A stretch of DNA of 64,000 bases from an uncultured Clostridia bacterium (GTDB taxonomy: Bacteria > Bacillota > Clostridia > Christensenellales > Borkfalkiaceae). Under the pieces are notes generated by a model. The model worked only from the letters and a program-made list of their open reading frames with translations. It did no database searches and had not been told where the DNA came from. Shown in pieces: positions 34,111-43,116 of this stretch (its first letter is position 1; every line of letters starts with the position of its first letter). The translations under genes were made by a program, and so were the position numbers. The stretch spans positions 248,001 through 312,000 of the forward strand of contig CAKQKE010000003.1 in NCBI GenBank assembly GCA_934247935.1. The letters are read 5' to 3'.

Positions 34111-35037
34111 TTAAAGTTTGTTGTTTTCGACCAAATCTAAAATATCGGCGATTCTGTCGAGATCGTCTCTCGTGTAATAATCGATATAAATTCTGCCCTT
34201 GTGGTCGTTGCCGATCGCGCCGACTTTTGTGCCGAAACCGACTTGCATACGCGCCACGAGGTCTTTAAGTTCGACACTCATCTGGGCGAGTTGTTTTTCC
34301 TTTTTAGCCTTTTTAAGGTCTTCGGGCGGGTTAAAATAATCTCTTACGGCTTGCTCGACGTCTCTTACCGAAAGTCCTTCGTTTGCCGCTCTTTCGGCGA
34401 GTTTTTTCTGTTCGTCCTGCGGAAGAGTGATAAGTGCCCTTGCATGACCTTCCGAAAGTTTGTTGTTGGCGATAAGTTTAATTACCTCTTGACTGAGGGT
34501 TAAAAGACGAAGTTTGTTTGCCACGGCAGAACGGCTTTTGCCTATTCTTTCGGACAAAACCTCTTGAGTGAGACCGTAATCTTCCATAAGTTGGCGCATT
34601 GCAAGAGCCGCTTCGATGGGGTTTAAGTCCTCTCTTTGCAAGTTTTCGATAAGAGAAACCTCTTTAACCTGTCTTTCGTCGTAATTTTTTACTATTGCGG
34701 GAATGGTGTCGAGACCTGCGAGTTTGCACGCGCGATAACGCCTTTCGCCCGCAATTATCATATAACCCATAGAGTCTTTGTTGACGACTATCGGTTGAAT
34801 AACGCCGTGTTTTTGAATAGAGTCCGACAATTCCCTGAGTGCTTGCTCGTCGAAAACCTTTCTCGGTTGATTGGGGTTTGCGTGGACTTCGGAAAGTTTA
34901 AGTTCGTATACCTTATCGCCGCCGTTATCTTGCTCTTGAGACGCGGTTTCGGGCATAAAGTTGTTTGCATATTCTTTTTCGGTTTCTTGCAAAAGTACGG
35001 ATAAACCCATACCTAATCCCTTTTGTGTTTTTGCCAT
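34111..35037 (-). CDS. parB: chromosome-partitioning protein ParB/Spo0J
   Basis: 308 residues. N-terminal ParB/Srx fold with the CTP-binding GERRYRA motif (about 117-123) and VHANPNQPRKVF. The central helix-turn-helix (LTQEVLSERIGKSRSAVANK) binds parS; the C-terminal dimer domain follows. ParB loads on parS and spreads as a CTP-driven clamp for origin segregation. Its start overlaps the parA stop by one base. Three parS sites lie about 4.2-4.3 kb upstream, at 39253-39349. Confidence 0.95.
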   Translation of the reverse strand: MAKTQKGLGMGLSVLLQETEKEYANNFMPETASQEQDNGGDKVYELKLSEVHANPNQPRKVFDEQALRELSDSIQKHGVIQPIVVNKDSMGYMIIAGERRYRACKLAGLDTIPAIVKNYDERQVKEVSLIENLQREDLNPIEAALAMRQLMEDYGLTQEVLSERIGKSRSAVANKLRLLTLSQEVIKLIANNKLSEGHARALITLPQDEQKKLAERAANEGLSVRDVEQAVRDYFNPPEDLKKAKKEKQLAQMSVELKDLVARMQVGFGTKVGAIGNDHKGRIYIDYYTRDDLDRIADILDLVENNKL

Positions 35038-35807
35038 TACTGTTTAGCCTCCCTTTGTAAAAATTCGGTAGTAAGTTCTACATAACTCTTCGCGCCTTTG
35101 CTTTTCGGGTCGTAAATAATGACCGGCTTGCCGTGGCTCGGTGCTTCGGAAACGCGTATATTTCTCGGAATAACGGTATTGAAAACTTTACTCCCGAAAT
35201 ATTGGCGAAGTTCCGCTTGAATTTGCTTGGAAACGAGCGGGCGGTTGTCGTTCATCGTGAGGACGATTCCGCCTACAGTGAGAAATTTGTTTGTGCTTTT
35301 TACCACAAGATTTATTGTGTTGAGCAGTTTTGTAAGTCCCTCGACCGCAAAAAATTCGCATTGAATAGGTATGATTACCGCGTCCGACGCCGTCAAAGCG
35401 TTTATCGTGAGTAAATTAAGCGACGGCGGGCAGTCTATCATTACGTAATCATACTTGTTTTTGACCGATTCTAAAGCCATACGCAAGCGTTTTTCTCTGT
35501 TTTTTAAATAAACGAGTTCTACTTCCGCGCCCGCAAGGTCGATGTTTGACGGTAAAATATCCAACCCCTCGATGCTTGTGGGAATAATTACGTCCGAAAT
35601 ATACGTCTGGTCGATAAGCACGTTGTAAATCGAGCGGACCAAAGTGTTTTTAGCAATGCCCATACCGGTGGTGCTGTTTCCTTGCGCGTCTATATCGACA
35701 AGTAAAACTTTATATCCCCTTAAAGCAAGGCTTGCCGCCATGTTTACACAGGTAGACGTCTTACCTACTCCGCCTTTTTGATTGGAAAAAGCGACGACTT
35801 TACCCAT
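35037..35807 (-). CDS. parA: chromosome-partitioning ATPase ParA/Soj
   Basis: 256 residues. Deviant Walker A KGGVGKTS (about 10-17), the VDIDAQGNSTTG switch and IDCPPSLNLLT Walker B-like region. Soj is a nucleoid-bound ATPase that moves the origin with ParB and, in Bacillus, also regulates DnaA. It is translationally coupled to parB and lies 28 bases after ftsH on the same strand, so the three may be co-transcribed. Confidence 0.96.
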   Translation of the reverse strand: MGKVVAFSNQKGGVGKTSTCVNMAASLALRGYKVLLVDIDAQGNSTTGMGIAKNTLVRSIYNVLIDQTYISDVIIPTSIEGLDILPSNIDLAGAEVELVYLKNREKRLRMALESVKNKYDYVMIDCPPSLNLLTINALTASDAVIIPIQCEFFAVEGLTKLLNTINLVVKSTNKFLTVGGIVLTMNDNRPLVSKQIQAELRQYFGSKVFNTVIPRNIRVSEAPSHGKPVIIYDPKSKGAKSYVELTTEFLQREAKQ

Positions 35808-35834
35808 AATTTATCCTCCGTAAAGTGTTGTATC

Positions 35835-37856
35835 TTAATTATTTGTATTTTGAGAGTTGTCCTGAGAATCGGCGTTTTTATTTACAAACGTCTTTTCCAT
35901 TCTGATAAACGGATTTTCGGTGAGTTGTTTGTCTTTATGGTCCATCTCGGCGAAAATCTCGTCCGGCGTGCTGCCGTTCATTATCATGTCTACTTCTTCG
36001 GAATAAATAGTCTCTCTTTCAACCAAAACTCTCGCCATAACGTCGAGTTTGTCTCTGTTTTCGCTTAAAAGTTTAGTTGCTCTTTCGTGAGCGTTTTTGA
36101 CGATGGATTCTACTTCGAGGTCGATAATCTTTGCCATTTCCTCACTGTAACCGGCTTTGGTCTGATAATCTCTGCCGAGGAATACTTGCTCGTTGTCGCC
36201 GTAATTTACGGGACCGATTTTATCGCTCATACCCCACTCGGTAACCATTTTTCTTGCCCTCGACGTGACTACGTTGATATCGTTAGACGCGCCCGTGCAG
36301 AAATCTTTAATTACAAGTTCTTCGGCAACTCTTCCGCCGAGAGTCATTGCTATATCGTCCAGAAGTTTGCTCTTGCTGACGTGGTTGTCATCGGAGTCGG
36401 GTCTTGTCAAAGTGTAGCCTGCGGCAGGACCTCTCGGGATAATGGAAACTTCTTGTACGGGGTCGCAGTTGGGTAAAAGTTTTGCTAAAATAGCGTGACC
36501 AGATTCGTGATAAGCCGTGATACGCTTGTCGCTTTCGGTGATAACGCGGCTCTTCTTCTGAGGTCCGATTATTACTTTATTAATAGCCTCGTATAAATCT
36601 ACGTTGGTAATAGCCTTTCTGTTGTTACGCGCCGCCAGAATGGCCGCTTCGTTCATCAAATTTGCAAGGTCTGCGCCCGAAAAACCAGCAGTCATTCTCG
36701 AAAGAGATTTAAAGTTTACGTCGGGTGCTAAAGGTTTGTTTCTCGAATGAACTTTAAGTATGGCTTCTCTGCCTTTTACGTCGGGCATGTTGACGTAAAT
36801 TTGTCTGTCGAATCTGCCCGGTCTCAAAAGTGCGGGGTCAAGTATGTCCGCTCTGTTGGTTGCCGCCATTACGATAATGCCGTCGTTAGCCTCGAAACCG
36901 TCCATTTCTACGAGTAATTGGTTTAAAGTTTGTTCTCTTTCGTCGTTGCCGCCGCCGAGACCTGCGCCTCTTTGACGACCCACGGCGTCGATTTCGTCGA
37001 TGAATACTATACAAGGCATGTTCTTTTTAGCGTTGTTGAACAAGTCCCTTACTCTCGACGCGCCCACGCCGACGAACATTTCGACGAACGCCGAGCCGCT
37101 TATCGAGAAAAACGCCACGCCCGCTTCGCCCGCAACCGCTTTTGCAAACAAAGTTTTACCGGTACCGGGATTACCCACAAGCAAAACGCCCTTGGGAATT
37201 TTCGCCCCGAGGTCGGAGAACTTTTTGGGGGCTTTTAAGAATTCTACAACTTCTTTCAATTCTTCTTTTTCTTCTTCCGCACCCGCCACGTCGTCGAACC
37301 TTACTTTAACGCCCGTGGTGACTTTTGCCGAAGTCTTGCCGTAATCAATCGCGCTGTTGTTTGCCCCGTTGACTTGTCTCATAAACAACATTATTACGAG
37401 GAAGCCGAGAATAAGGTAAACCGCAGGCATCAAAAGCGATGACCAGATTGAGTTTGCGTTGGGGTCGGCGTAATTGTACGAATCGATAAAGCCGAGACTG
37501 TGCAAATGCGCGATCAATGCGTCTTGTTGGTCCTTGCGAGCATAACTCGATTTATAAAGGAGTTGTTTGCCCTTGTATGCTTTAAGTACGTAAGTGTCGA
37601 TTACTATTTTATCGACGTCTTTGCTGACGAAATAATAAGTCGTGTTGCCTACGGTAAACGGGTTGTCTTTGTTGACCGTGGTGTCGCCGCCTTCGATTGC
37701 TTTATTGATTTCAGTCTCTGTATAAATGCCTACTTTGTTGAAAAATTGGCTTGTAGACACTTCCGTTGATTTGTCGTATAAAAATAAAGATAACGCAACA
37801 ACGATTACTACAATTACAGATACAAGAATCAACGTGATTTTCGTTGATTTTTTCAT
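35835..37856 (-). CDS. ftsH: ATP-dependent zinc metalloprotease FtsH
   Basis: 673 residues from ATG 37856, preceded by GGAGGT (an in-frame TTG at 37868 overlaps that ribosome site and is unlikely). Two membrane helices (about 5-27 and 125-146) flank an extracellular domain. AAA+ domain: Walker A GNPGTGKT, Walker B FIDEIDAVG, SRH. Zinc site HESGH, then the third ligand in the C-terminal protease domain. FtsH degrades misassembled membrane proteins and regulators. In most Firmicutes it follows tilS-hpt; here it leads parA-parB. Confidence 0.96.
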   Translation of the reverse strand: MKKSTKITLILVSVIVVIVVALSLFLYDKSTEVSTSQFFNKVGIYTETEINKAIEGGDTTVNKDNPFTVGNTTYYFVSKDVDKIVIDTYVLKAYKGKQLLYKSSYARKDQQDALIAHLHSLGFIDSYNYADPNANSIWSSLLMPAVYLILGFLVIMLFMRQVNGANNSAIDYGKTSAKVTTGVKVRFDDVAGAEEEKEELKEVVEFLKAPKKFSDLGAKIPKGVLLVGNPGTGKTLFAKAVAGEAGVAFFSISGSAFVEMFVGVGASRVRDLFNNAKKNMPCIVFIDEIDAVGRQRGAGLGGGNDEREQTLNQLLVEMDGFEANDGIIVMAATNRADILDPALLRPGRFDRQIYVNMPDVKGREAILKVHSRNKPLAPDVNFKSLSRMTAGFSGADLANLMNEAAILAARNNRKAITNVDLYEAINKVIIGPQKKSRVITESDKRITAYHESGHAILAKLLPNCDPVQEVSIIPRGPAAGYTLTRPDSDDNHVSKSKLLDDIAMTLGGRVAEELVIKDFCTGASNDINVVTSRARKMVTEWGMSDKIGPVNYGDNEQVFLGRDYQTKAGYSEEMAKIIDLEVESIVKNAHERATKLLSENRDKLDVMARVLVERETIYSEEVDMIMNGSTPDEIFAEMDHKDKQLTENPFIRMEKTFVNKNADSQDNSQNTNN

Positions 37857-37868
37857 TGTTACCTCCAA

Positions 37869-39250
37869 AGTATAAACAAATGAATGTTTTATTTAATTCT
37901 ATTATATCTATTTTACCATAAAATATTTATATTTTCAATATAATTATCGGTTTATTTGGGTTCTTAAAGAAAAATTTTTTCAAATTTTATCAAATAATCA
38001 CAATATTGAACATGCAAGTTTCGGTGTGTGGGATTTGCGTTTTTTGTGTGCAGGGTTCATGTAAAGTTATTGACTGTCCGCGTTGTTTTTTTATAGATTA
38101 TGGTGGTGTTAATATACACGTTTTAGGTTTTGCGTATTTAAGACTGAATGTATTCTTATATTTCATGTAAAAGAATGTGGGTGCGGTTTATTCTTTATAT
38201 TAAGGGGTCGTGTAAGGGCTCCCTGGTTAATGTGTAGTAGGTCTAAAAGTTTTTTTAATCACTTTGCGTGGCTGCTTGCCGGAATAGGAATTACTAAAAT
38301 TTTATTTATCGATATTGTTAATATATATTGCTTTCTGCGGTAGTTCATATCCATAGGCACTCAATGTATACCAAAAAATTGCTCACAGCAACAAAAATAT
38401 CGGTAAATACGGCTACATAAATAAATATTGTTTCATAAAAAAATAAGAAGTAAACCACAAAAAAACAAGTTAAACTTGACAAATTTTTACACAACCAAAA
38501 ATTACACAGAACCAGACAAATCTCCATCTGCGCTGCCATTTGACTGCACTGTGGCGCAAATATATTATGTAAAACACAAGATTGCGCTCATAATAAATAT
38601 ACATTCTTACACAAAAATACATGTTATTGCGGTGTGAAAATTTATAAATTTAATTATGCAAGTTATAAAACGCACACATGTCACCGTTTAATGCAAACTA
38701 AATACTATATTTTACGGCACGTCAAAAACGTTTAATATACTATAATAAAACAAAAACTACTACGCAGATACAACCATTACAAAAGTTAATATAATGCATA
38801 ATTATTTATTAATGCAATAATTTTAAAACTTAAATTTAACCACTTAATTAGTAGAATATAAGTAGCCAAATCAATACGTGAAGCCATAAATTTAATATTT
38901 ACACTCTAAATAGAACAATTAAACACTTATTATTGCAGTTATAAAGGAATAAGACGGAGCGTATTGCCCAATATTGCATAATATACAAACCTACTTGAAC
39001 TAACAAACCCGCTCGTTTTATTAAAACAAGCCACTAATACAGAAACACCAAATTATTTTAAAAGAATTTATCCGTGTTTTTCTATAAATAACATTAAATT
39101 TACTATAAAAACATATGAAACCACACAAAATAGTTGCCAATTAGGCGGTTTAAGGTTTTTTATAGATAAAAATCGCTTATATTTCAACTAATTAATTAAA
39201 TTAACCACCATATAGACCTTTAATAATGAGTTTTTGGAAGGGGTTGGTGT
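37869..39250. other. 1.4-kb gene-free region with strand-biased composition
   Basis: No convincing gene on either strand. 37980-38330 is G/T-rich and 38345-39240 is A/C-rich on the plus strand. A 52-codon Cys-rich frame at 38012-38170 has no ribosome site and follows from the TG-rich composition. The parS cluster begins at 39253. Confidence 0.6.
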
Positions 39251-39252
39251 TT

Positions 39253-39268
39253 TGTTTCACGTGAAACA
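39253..39268. promoter_or_regulatory. parS: parS site 1
   Basis: TGTTTCACGTGAAACA, an exact match to the canonical 16-bp Spo0J/ParB site. Confidence 0.95.
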
Positions 39269-39293
39269 AAATTTAATTATTTTGTTTATAAAA

Positions 39294-39309
39294 TGTTTCA
39301 CGTGAAACA
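39294..39309. promoter_or_regulatory. parS: parS site 2
   Basis: TGTTTCACGTGAAACA, exact match, 41 bases after site 1. Confidence 0.95.
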
Positions 39310-39333
39310 TTGTTTGTTGTGTAAATATATTAT

Positions 39334-39349
39334 TGTTTCACGTGAAACA
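39334..39349. promoter_or_regulatory. parS: parS site 3
   Basis: TGTTTCACGTGAAACA, exact match, 40 bases after site 2. The even 40-41 base spacing (about four helical turns) puts all three on one DNA face. Confidence 0.95.
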
Positions 39350-39350
39350 A

Positions 39351-39378
39351 AAAAATAAGAGGGTAAAGCCCTCTTATT
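39351..39378 (-). terminator. terminator of cvpA
   Basis: AATAAGAGGG and CCCTCTTATT arms around TAAAG, followed on the minus strand by seven T; overlaps the cvpA stop codon. Confidence 0.85.
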
Positions 39379-40075
39379 TGGTTAAATAATTAAACAAATA
39401 TACAAAAATGTTGTATTTAGATATAATGTTTACGATTTTTGAGTTTGCTATTGCTTGAGAAAATTCAACGCTAACAGGTGCAAGGGTGTTTATAACAAAT
39501 AAAACAAAATAAATTACTAACAATCCTTTAATTGCTCCCAGCAGTAAGCCTAAAACTTTATCTATGCTGCCGATTATTACTGTTTTGTGGAATATTGCTG
39601 CAATTTTTTTGATTATCAAAAATGCAATTTTACATATTATAAAGATTAAAACAAAACAAGCGATTAATAATAGATATTTTGCTACAACGCCCGCTAAAAT
39701 TGCTGCGAGAGAAGTGGTTTCTACTCCTTCCGATGCTTTTGCTACTGCGTTAATTATAAAATTCGGAATATGTAGGTTTTCAAGGTTTGTTTTAAATGTT
39801 TCCGGGTTGAATTCTGCTGCTAAAACGCTATTTTTTGAAAATAAAGAAGTTAATTTATCTGTGAGCGGGGTTAGCGCGTCAAATTTATTCAAAACTAACT
39901 TCAGCAGGTCGTCGCAGAAGTAGTATGCGAGCATGATAGAGGCTACCCCTGCAATTAATCCTATAATTTGGCTTAAAAATCCTTTTTTACAGCCAACGAC
40001 CATAAATATAAAAAGTATTATACATATTGCAATGTCAATTGCTGTTGATTTAATTTGTGTGCTTAAAAGAAACAT
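39374..40075 (-). CDS. CvpA-family membrane protein
   Basis: 233 residues with four or more membrane helices (about 13-55, 125-150, 175-205). The segment DIAICIILFIFMVVGCKKGF and the late GSIDKVLGLLLGAIKGLLV match the CvpA/colicin V production family, inner-membrane proteins whose exact role is unclear. About 70 residues between helices are hydrophilic. It reads away from yyaC and toward parS. The start follows AGGAGG. Confidence 0.8.
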   Translation of the reverse strand: MFLLSTQIKSTAIDIAICIILFIFMVVGCKKGFLSQIIGLIAGVASIMLAYYFCDDLLKLVLNKFDALTPLTDKLTSLFSKNSVLAAEFNPETFKTNLENLHIPNFIINAVAKASEGVETTSLAAILAGVVAKYLLLIACFVLIFIICKIAFLIIKKIAAIFHKTVIIGSIDKVLGLLLGAIKGLLVIYFVLFVINTLAPVSVEFSQAIANSKIVNIISKYNIFVYLFNYLTK

Positions 40076-40115
40076 GAATCCTCCTTTGTTTGTTAATTTA
40101 TGAATAAATTATGTA

Positions 40116-40655
40116 ATGCATGTCAAAAATATATCTATGAGTTATTTATCGGTTAATTTAAATGATGATTGCGCCAAATATGGATTATCGGGCGCATTAA
40201 AACGTCTTGGCTATAATACAAATAGTGGCGTAATAATGTGTGTCGGCACAGATAGCGTGGTGGGTGATTCGTTGGCGCCTATGGTGGGTAGTTTATTAAA
40301 AAATGCTATGCCTGACGCATATGTGTATGGAACATTAGATAAACCTATTACCGCGCTAAACCTTGCGCCGTTTTATAATAAGATAAAAACGATACATCCA
40401 AAGTCAAAAATACTTGTAATCGACGCTGCTGTCGGGAGCAGAGAAGATGTTGGGGTGGTCAGGGTGATTAATGGAGCGATTTGTCCCGGATTGGGGGTAA
40501 AAAAGAACCTCGGATTGATAGGCGATATAGGAATAATCGGTATTGTGACAAAAAGAAGTAAACTGTTTATAGAGAACCTGTGTTCGGCTCGGGTTGGTTT
40601 GGTTTACTCGATGGCGAGCCTGATTTCGCAGTCGATTTTAATGTGTTTGGGGTAA
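40116..40655 (+). CDS. yyaC: YyaC-like spore-associated protease-fold protein
   Basis: About 179 residues. VIMCVGTDSVVGDSLAPMVG is the hallmark of the YyaC family, related to the germination protease GPR; INGAICPGLGVKKNLGLIGD-type text follows. In Bacillus, yyaC lies next to soj-spo0J and is expressed in sporulation. Here it is 2.2 kb from the ftsH-parA-parB unit. It suggests a spore-forming lineage but is not proof. The start is uncertain: ATG 40116 or MSYLSVN at 40137; neither has a strong ribosome site. Confidence 0.8.
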   Translation: MHVKNISMSYLSVNLNDDCAKYGLSGALKRLGYNTNSGVIMCVGTDSVVGDSLAPMVGSLLKNAMPDAYVYGTLDKPITALNLAPFYNKIKTIHPKSKILVIDAAVGSREDVGVVRVINGAICPGLGVKKNLGLIGDIGIIGIVTKRSKLFIENLCSARVGLVYSMASLISQSILMCLG

Positions 40656-40820
40656 AAACGGGCTGGAAAAAATTGTTCAAAATAAGACAAATTCTCTGTG
40701 AATGCGTTTAAATTAGATTTTGTCAAAATCAAACAGGTTTAAACCTCAAAATGCTGTATTAATGCTGTTTTTAACATGAAACATGTGTAAAAATCGGCAA
40801 AATCCACTTTAAAAATGCAA

Positions 40821-41477
40821 TTAATCGTTTAATGTTTGCTTAATTATGCGAATGGCGTCGGTTCGGTTGTCTGCTCCTAATTTGTTATAAACCGTACTGA
40901 TGTAGTTCCTTGCTGTGCCTTCTGTTATATCCAAAGCGGAAGAAATTTGCTTGTTATTAAAGCCTTCATAAACCATAATGGCAAATTCAACTTCTCTATC
41001 GGATAAGTTAAATTGTTTTTTAAGTTTAATTTCTCTGTCGTTTTTGACGTTTTTTGCTGCATTTGTAATTTTTTTTGCAATAATCGACGGCAGAATGGTG
41101 TCACCGTTGTTTACGTTGATTATTGAGTCGATTAAAGTAGTGGAATTTGTGGATTTTAACAAATATCCGCTTGCGCCAAGGTTTAAAGCATCCAAAATAT
41201 ACTCGTAATCGTCAAAAGTAGTTAAAATCAACACCTTAACGTCGGGGAAATCGCGCTTAATTTGGGCGGTTGTGATAACACCGTTTTGCTTGGGCATACG
41301 TATATCCATTAAAACAACGTCCGGAAGGAGTGTTTTTGTTTTATTATATGCTTCTTCTCCGTCAAAAGCACATCCTACGACGTTAATTTGGTTATTTGTG
41401 GATAAAATAGTAACTATTCCGTCTACTATCATTTTTTGGTCGTCAACCACAAGTACTTTTATCACTTCGTTCTCCAT
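40821..41477 (-). CDS. NarL/FixJ-type response regulator
   Basis: 218 residues. Receiver domain (about 1-120) with the acidic pair DD near 13-14, the phospho-acceptor Asp in VVLMDIRMP (about 57), Thr in LTTFDDY and Lys in YLLKS. LuxR-type helix-turn-helix at the C-terminus (LSDREVEFAIMVYEGFNNKQ, then ISSALDITEGTARNY). It should control transcription after phosphorylation by the kinase encoded just upstream. The target is unknown. Confidence 0.93.
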   Translation of the reverse strand: MENEVIKVLVVDDQKMIVDGIVTILSTNNQINVVGCAFDGEEAYNKTKTLLPDVVLMDIRMPKQNGVITTAQIKRDFPDVKVLILTTFDDYEYILDALNLGASGYLLKSTNSTTLIDSIINVNNGDTILPSIIAKKITNAAKNVKNDREIKLKKQFNLSDREVEFAIMVYEGFNNKQISSALDITEGTARNYISTVYNKLGADNRTDAIRIIKQTLND

Positions 41478-41750
41478 ATGTAAATTATTGGTAGATATGT
41501 CACATTTGCAGTATACGTATCACCTAAACAAGACACATAATACTATAATATTTCTAAACGGTATAATCTTTTAATTTATTAATAAATAATGAAACAATAT
41601 AAATAAATGACTGCTGAAATTATTGTCTTTAAATTATATACTAAAATTAAAATAAAATCAATACTTTTTATTAAATAGTAAAAAGTTAAAAGTTAAAAGT
41701 ATATAATTAAATTATTGCAACATATTAATATGTTTATAAAGCCGATAAAG

Positions 41751-43007
41751 TTAGTCGGGTATATATGGGTAAGAAATTACAAACTTAATTTCGCTACCGT
41801 CGTTTTCAGACGAAGTGAAAGTAAAAGAAATATTAAATTTTTCAGCCATCGATTTCATTGATGATAGTCCGAAGCCTGCTTTATAATTTTCGTCACCCGT
41901 GCCGTTGTCGCTTAAACTAAAAATTACTTTGTCGTTTTTACGTATAAATTCAAAGAAAAACGCAGTACTTTTGCCGTGTCTTATTCCGTTATTCAAACCT
42001 TCTTTTAGCGAATTGTACAAAAACAAAGATAAGTCGTAAGGGAGTTTTATTGTTTCGTCGATTTTACTACGAATATTGATATTTGTGTTATCGGTCGTTT
42101 GATTGATGGCGTCTTCAAAACGTTGAACCAAATTAAACGAAACGTCGCTATCAGAAAGCAATTTTACCGATTCGCGCAGTTCTTCAAGTGCTTTTACTGC
42201 GGTTATGTTGGAAGAAATGATTTTGCGCTTTGCATCCTCGATATCCGTATCGATAATCAGTTTTGCCGCTTCGGTTTGCATTATAATAGTTGTAATTGCG
42301 TGACCGGTTGTGTCGTGAATTTGTTTCGCTATGCGGTTGCGTTCTTTTAATCGGGCGGCTTCTTCAATTTTCTTGTTCGCCTCTAACAATTCGTTTTCTT
42401 TTTCGGTGAGTTCTGCCAAAGTCTTTTTTAAATCTTTGTTTTTGGAGTATAAAGTGAGTCCGAATTCAAAAACAATGAAAAACACGGCAAATACGAAAGT
42501 TTCGCTTAAAACATTGAACGACACCGACACAATATCTTCGCCTATGGTGTTTGCGAAAAACATTGTTGTAAGCATGCCGACAAGATAACTGAAAGTAAGT
42601 GCCGCCGCCTCGTAAAACGTGGTGTAAAACAAGTCGGAGGCAAGAATAAGCAAAAACAAAGTCGACATATATATTTTGTTTACGCTGAACGTGTAAAACA
42701 TCGGCAACACGGCAATGAAGTCCAAAATGTAAAACAGTAACTTATATTTGAATTTATCAAAGTGTTTTATCTTTAAAATATAAGATGCGATAACCCAACT
42801 TATACAAACTACGAATATGTACCATCTGCTCGGTTTGAGATATACGGTTGCTGTAAAGATGACAATTAATATCACGAAAATCATGTTGCGGATTAATCTT
42901 AACAACTTGCTTTCGCTTAACAGAATTTTATTTTTATTACTCATATAAAACAAAAATACGGGGAATCCCGTTGATAAAAAATCGGCGAAAGATAAAGAAA
43001 AAATCAT
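41751..43007 (-). CDS. DesK/NarX-type sensor histidine kinase
   Basis: 418 residues. Six membrane helices or so (residues about 1-195) with no large extracellular domain, a coiled coil (about 200-230), the HisKA_3 motif RNRIAKQIHDTTGHAITTI (phospho-acceptor His) and an ATPase domain with N-box GLNNGIRHGKS and G-box DNGTGDENYKAGFGLSSM. It pairs with the downstream response regulator (273-base gap, same strand). Membrane-embedded sensing is typical of envelope-stress or membrane-fluidity kinases; the signal is not known. Confidence 0.92.
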   Translation of the reverse strand: MIFSLSFADFLSTGFPVFLFYMSNKNKILLSESKLLRLIRNMIFVILIVIFTATVYLKPSRWYIFVVCISWVIASYILKIKHFDKFKYKLLFYILDFIAVLPMFYTFSVNKIYMSTLFLLILASDLFYTTFYEAAALTFSYLVGMLTTMFFANTIGEDIVSVSFNVLSETFVFAVFFIVFEFGLTLYSKNKDLKKTLAELTEKENELLEANKKIEEAARLKERNRIAKQIHDTTGHAITTIIMQTEAAKLIIDTDIEDAKRKIISSNITAVKALEELRESVKLLSDSDVSFNLVQRFEDAINQTTDNTNINIRSKIDETIKLPYDLSLFLYNSLKEGLNNGIRHGKSTAFFFEFIRKNDKVIFSLSDNGTGDENYKAGFGLSSMKSMAEKFNISFTFTSSENDGSEIKFVISYPYIPD

Positions 43008-43067
43008 CGGCTGAATAAAAATAACAGCCGCAAATTGTTGCCGATAAAAATCGCCATAGTAAAGAAG

Positions 43068-43105
43068 AGAGTATGCGTAAAAATTTTAGGCATACTCTTT
43101 ATTCT
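43068..43105 (-). terminator. terminator of gltX
   Basis: AGAGTATGC and GCATACTCT arms separated by 13 bases in the gltX-kinase gap. Confidence 0.75.
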
Positions 43106-43116
43106 TAGTTAAAAAA

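Noticed and set aside
38012..38170. A 52-codon Cys-rich frame with several CxxC motifs (plus strand)
   Set aside because: No ribosome site, and the Cys content follows from the TG-rich composition of the stretch.
38345..38539. 64-codon hydrophobic minus-strand frame
   Set aside because: No ribosome site; hydrophobicity comes from the T-rich minus-strand composition.
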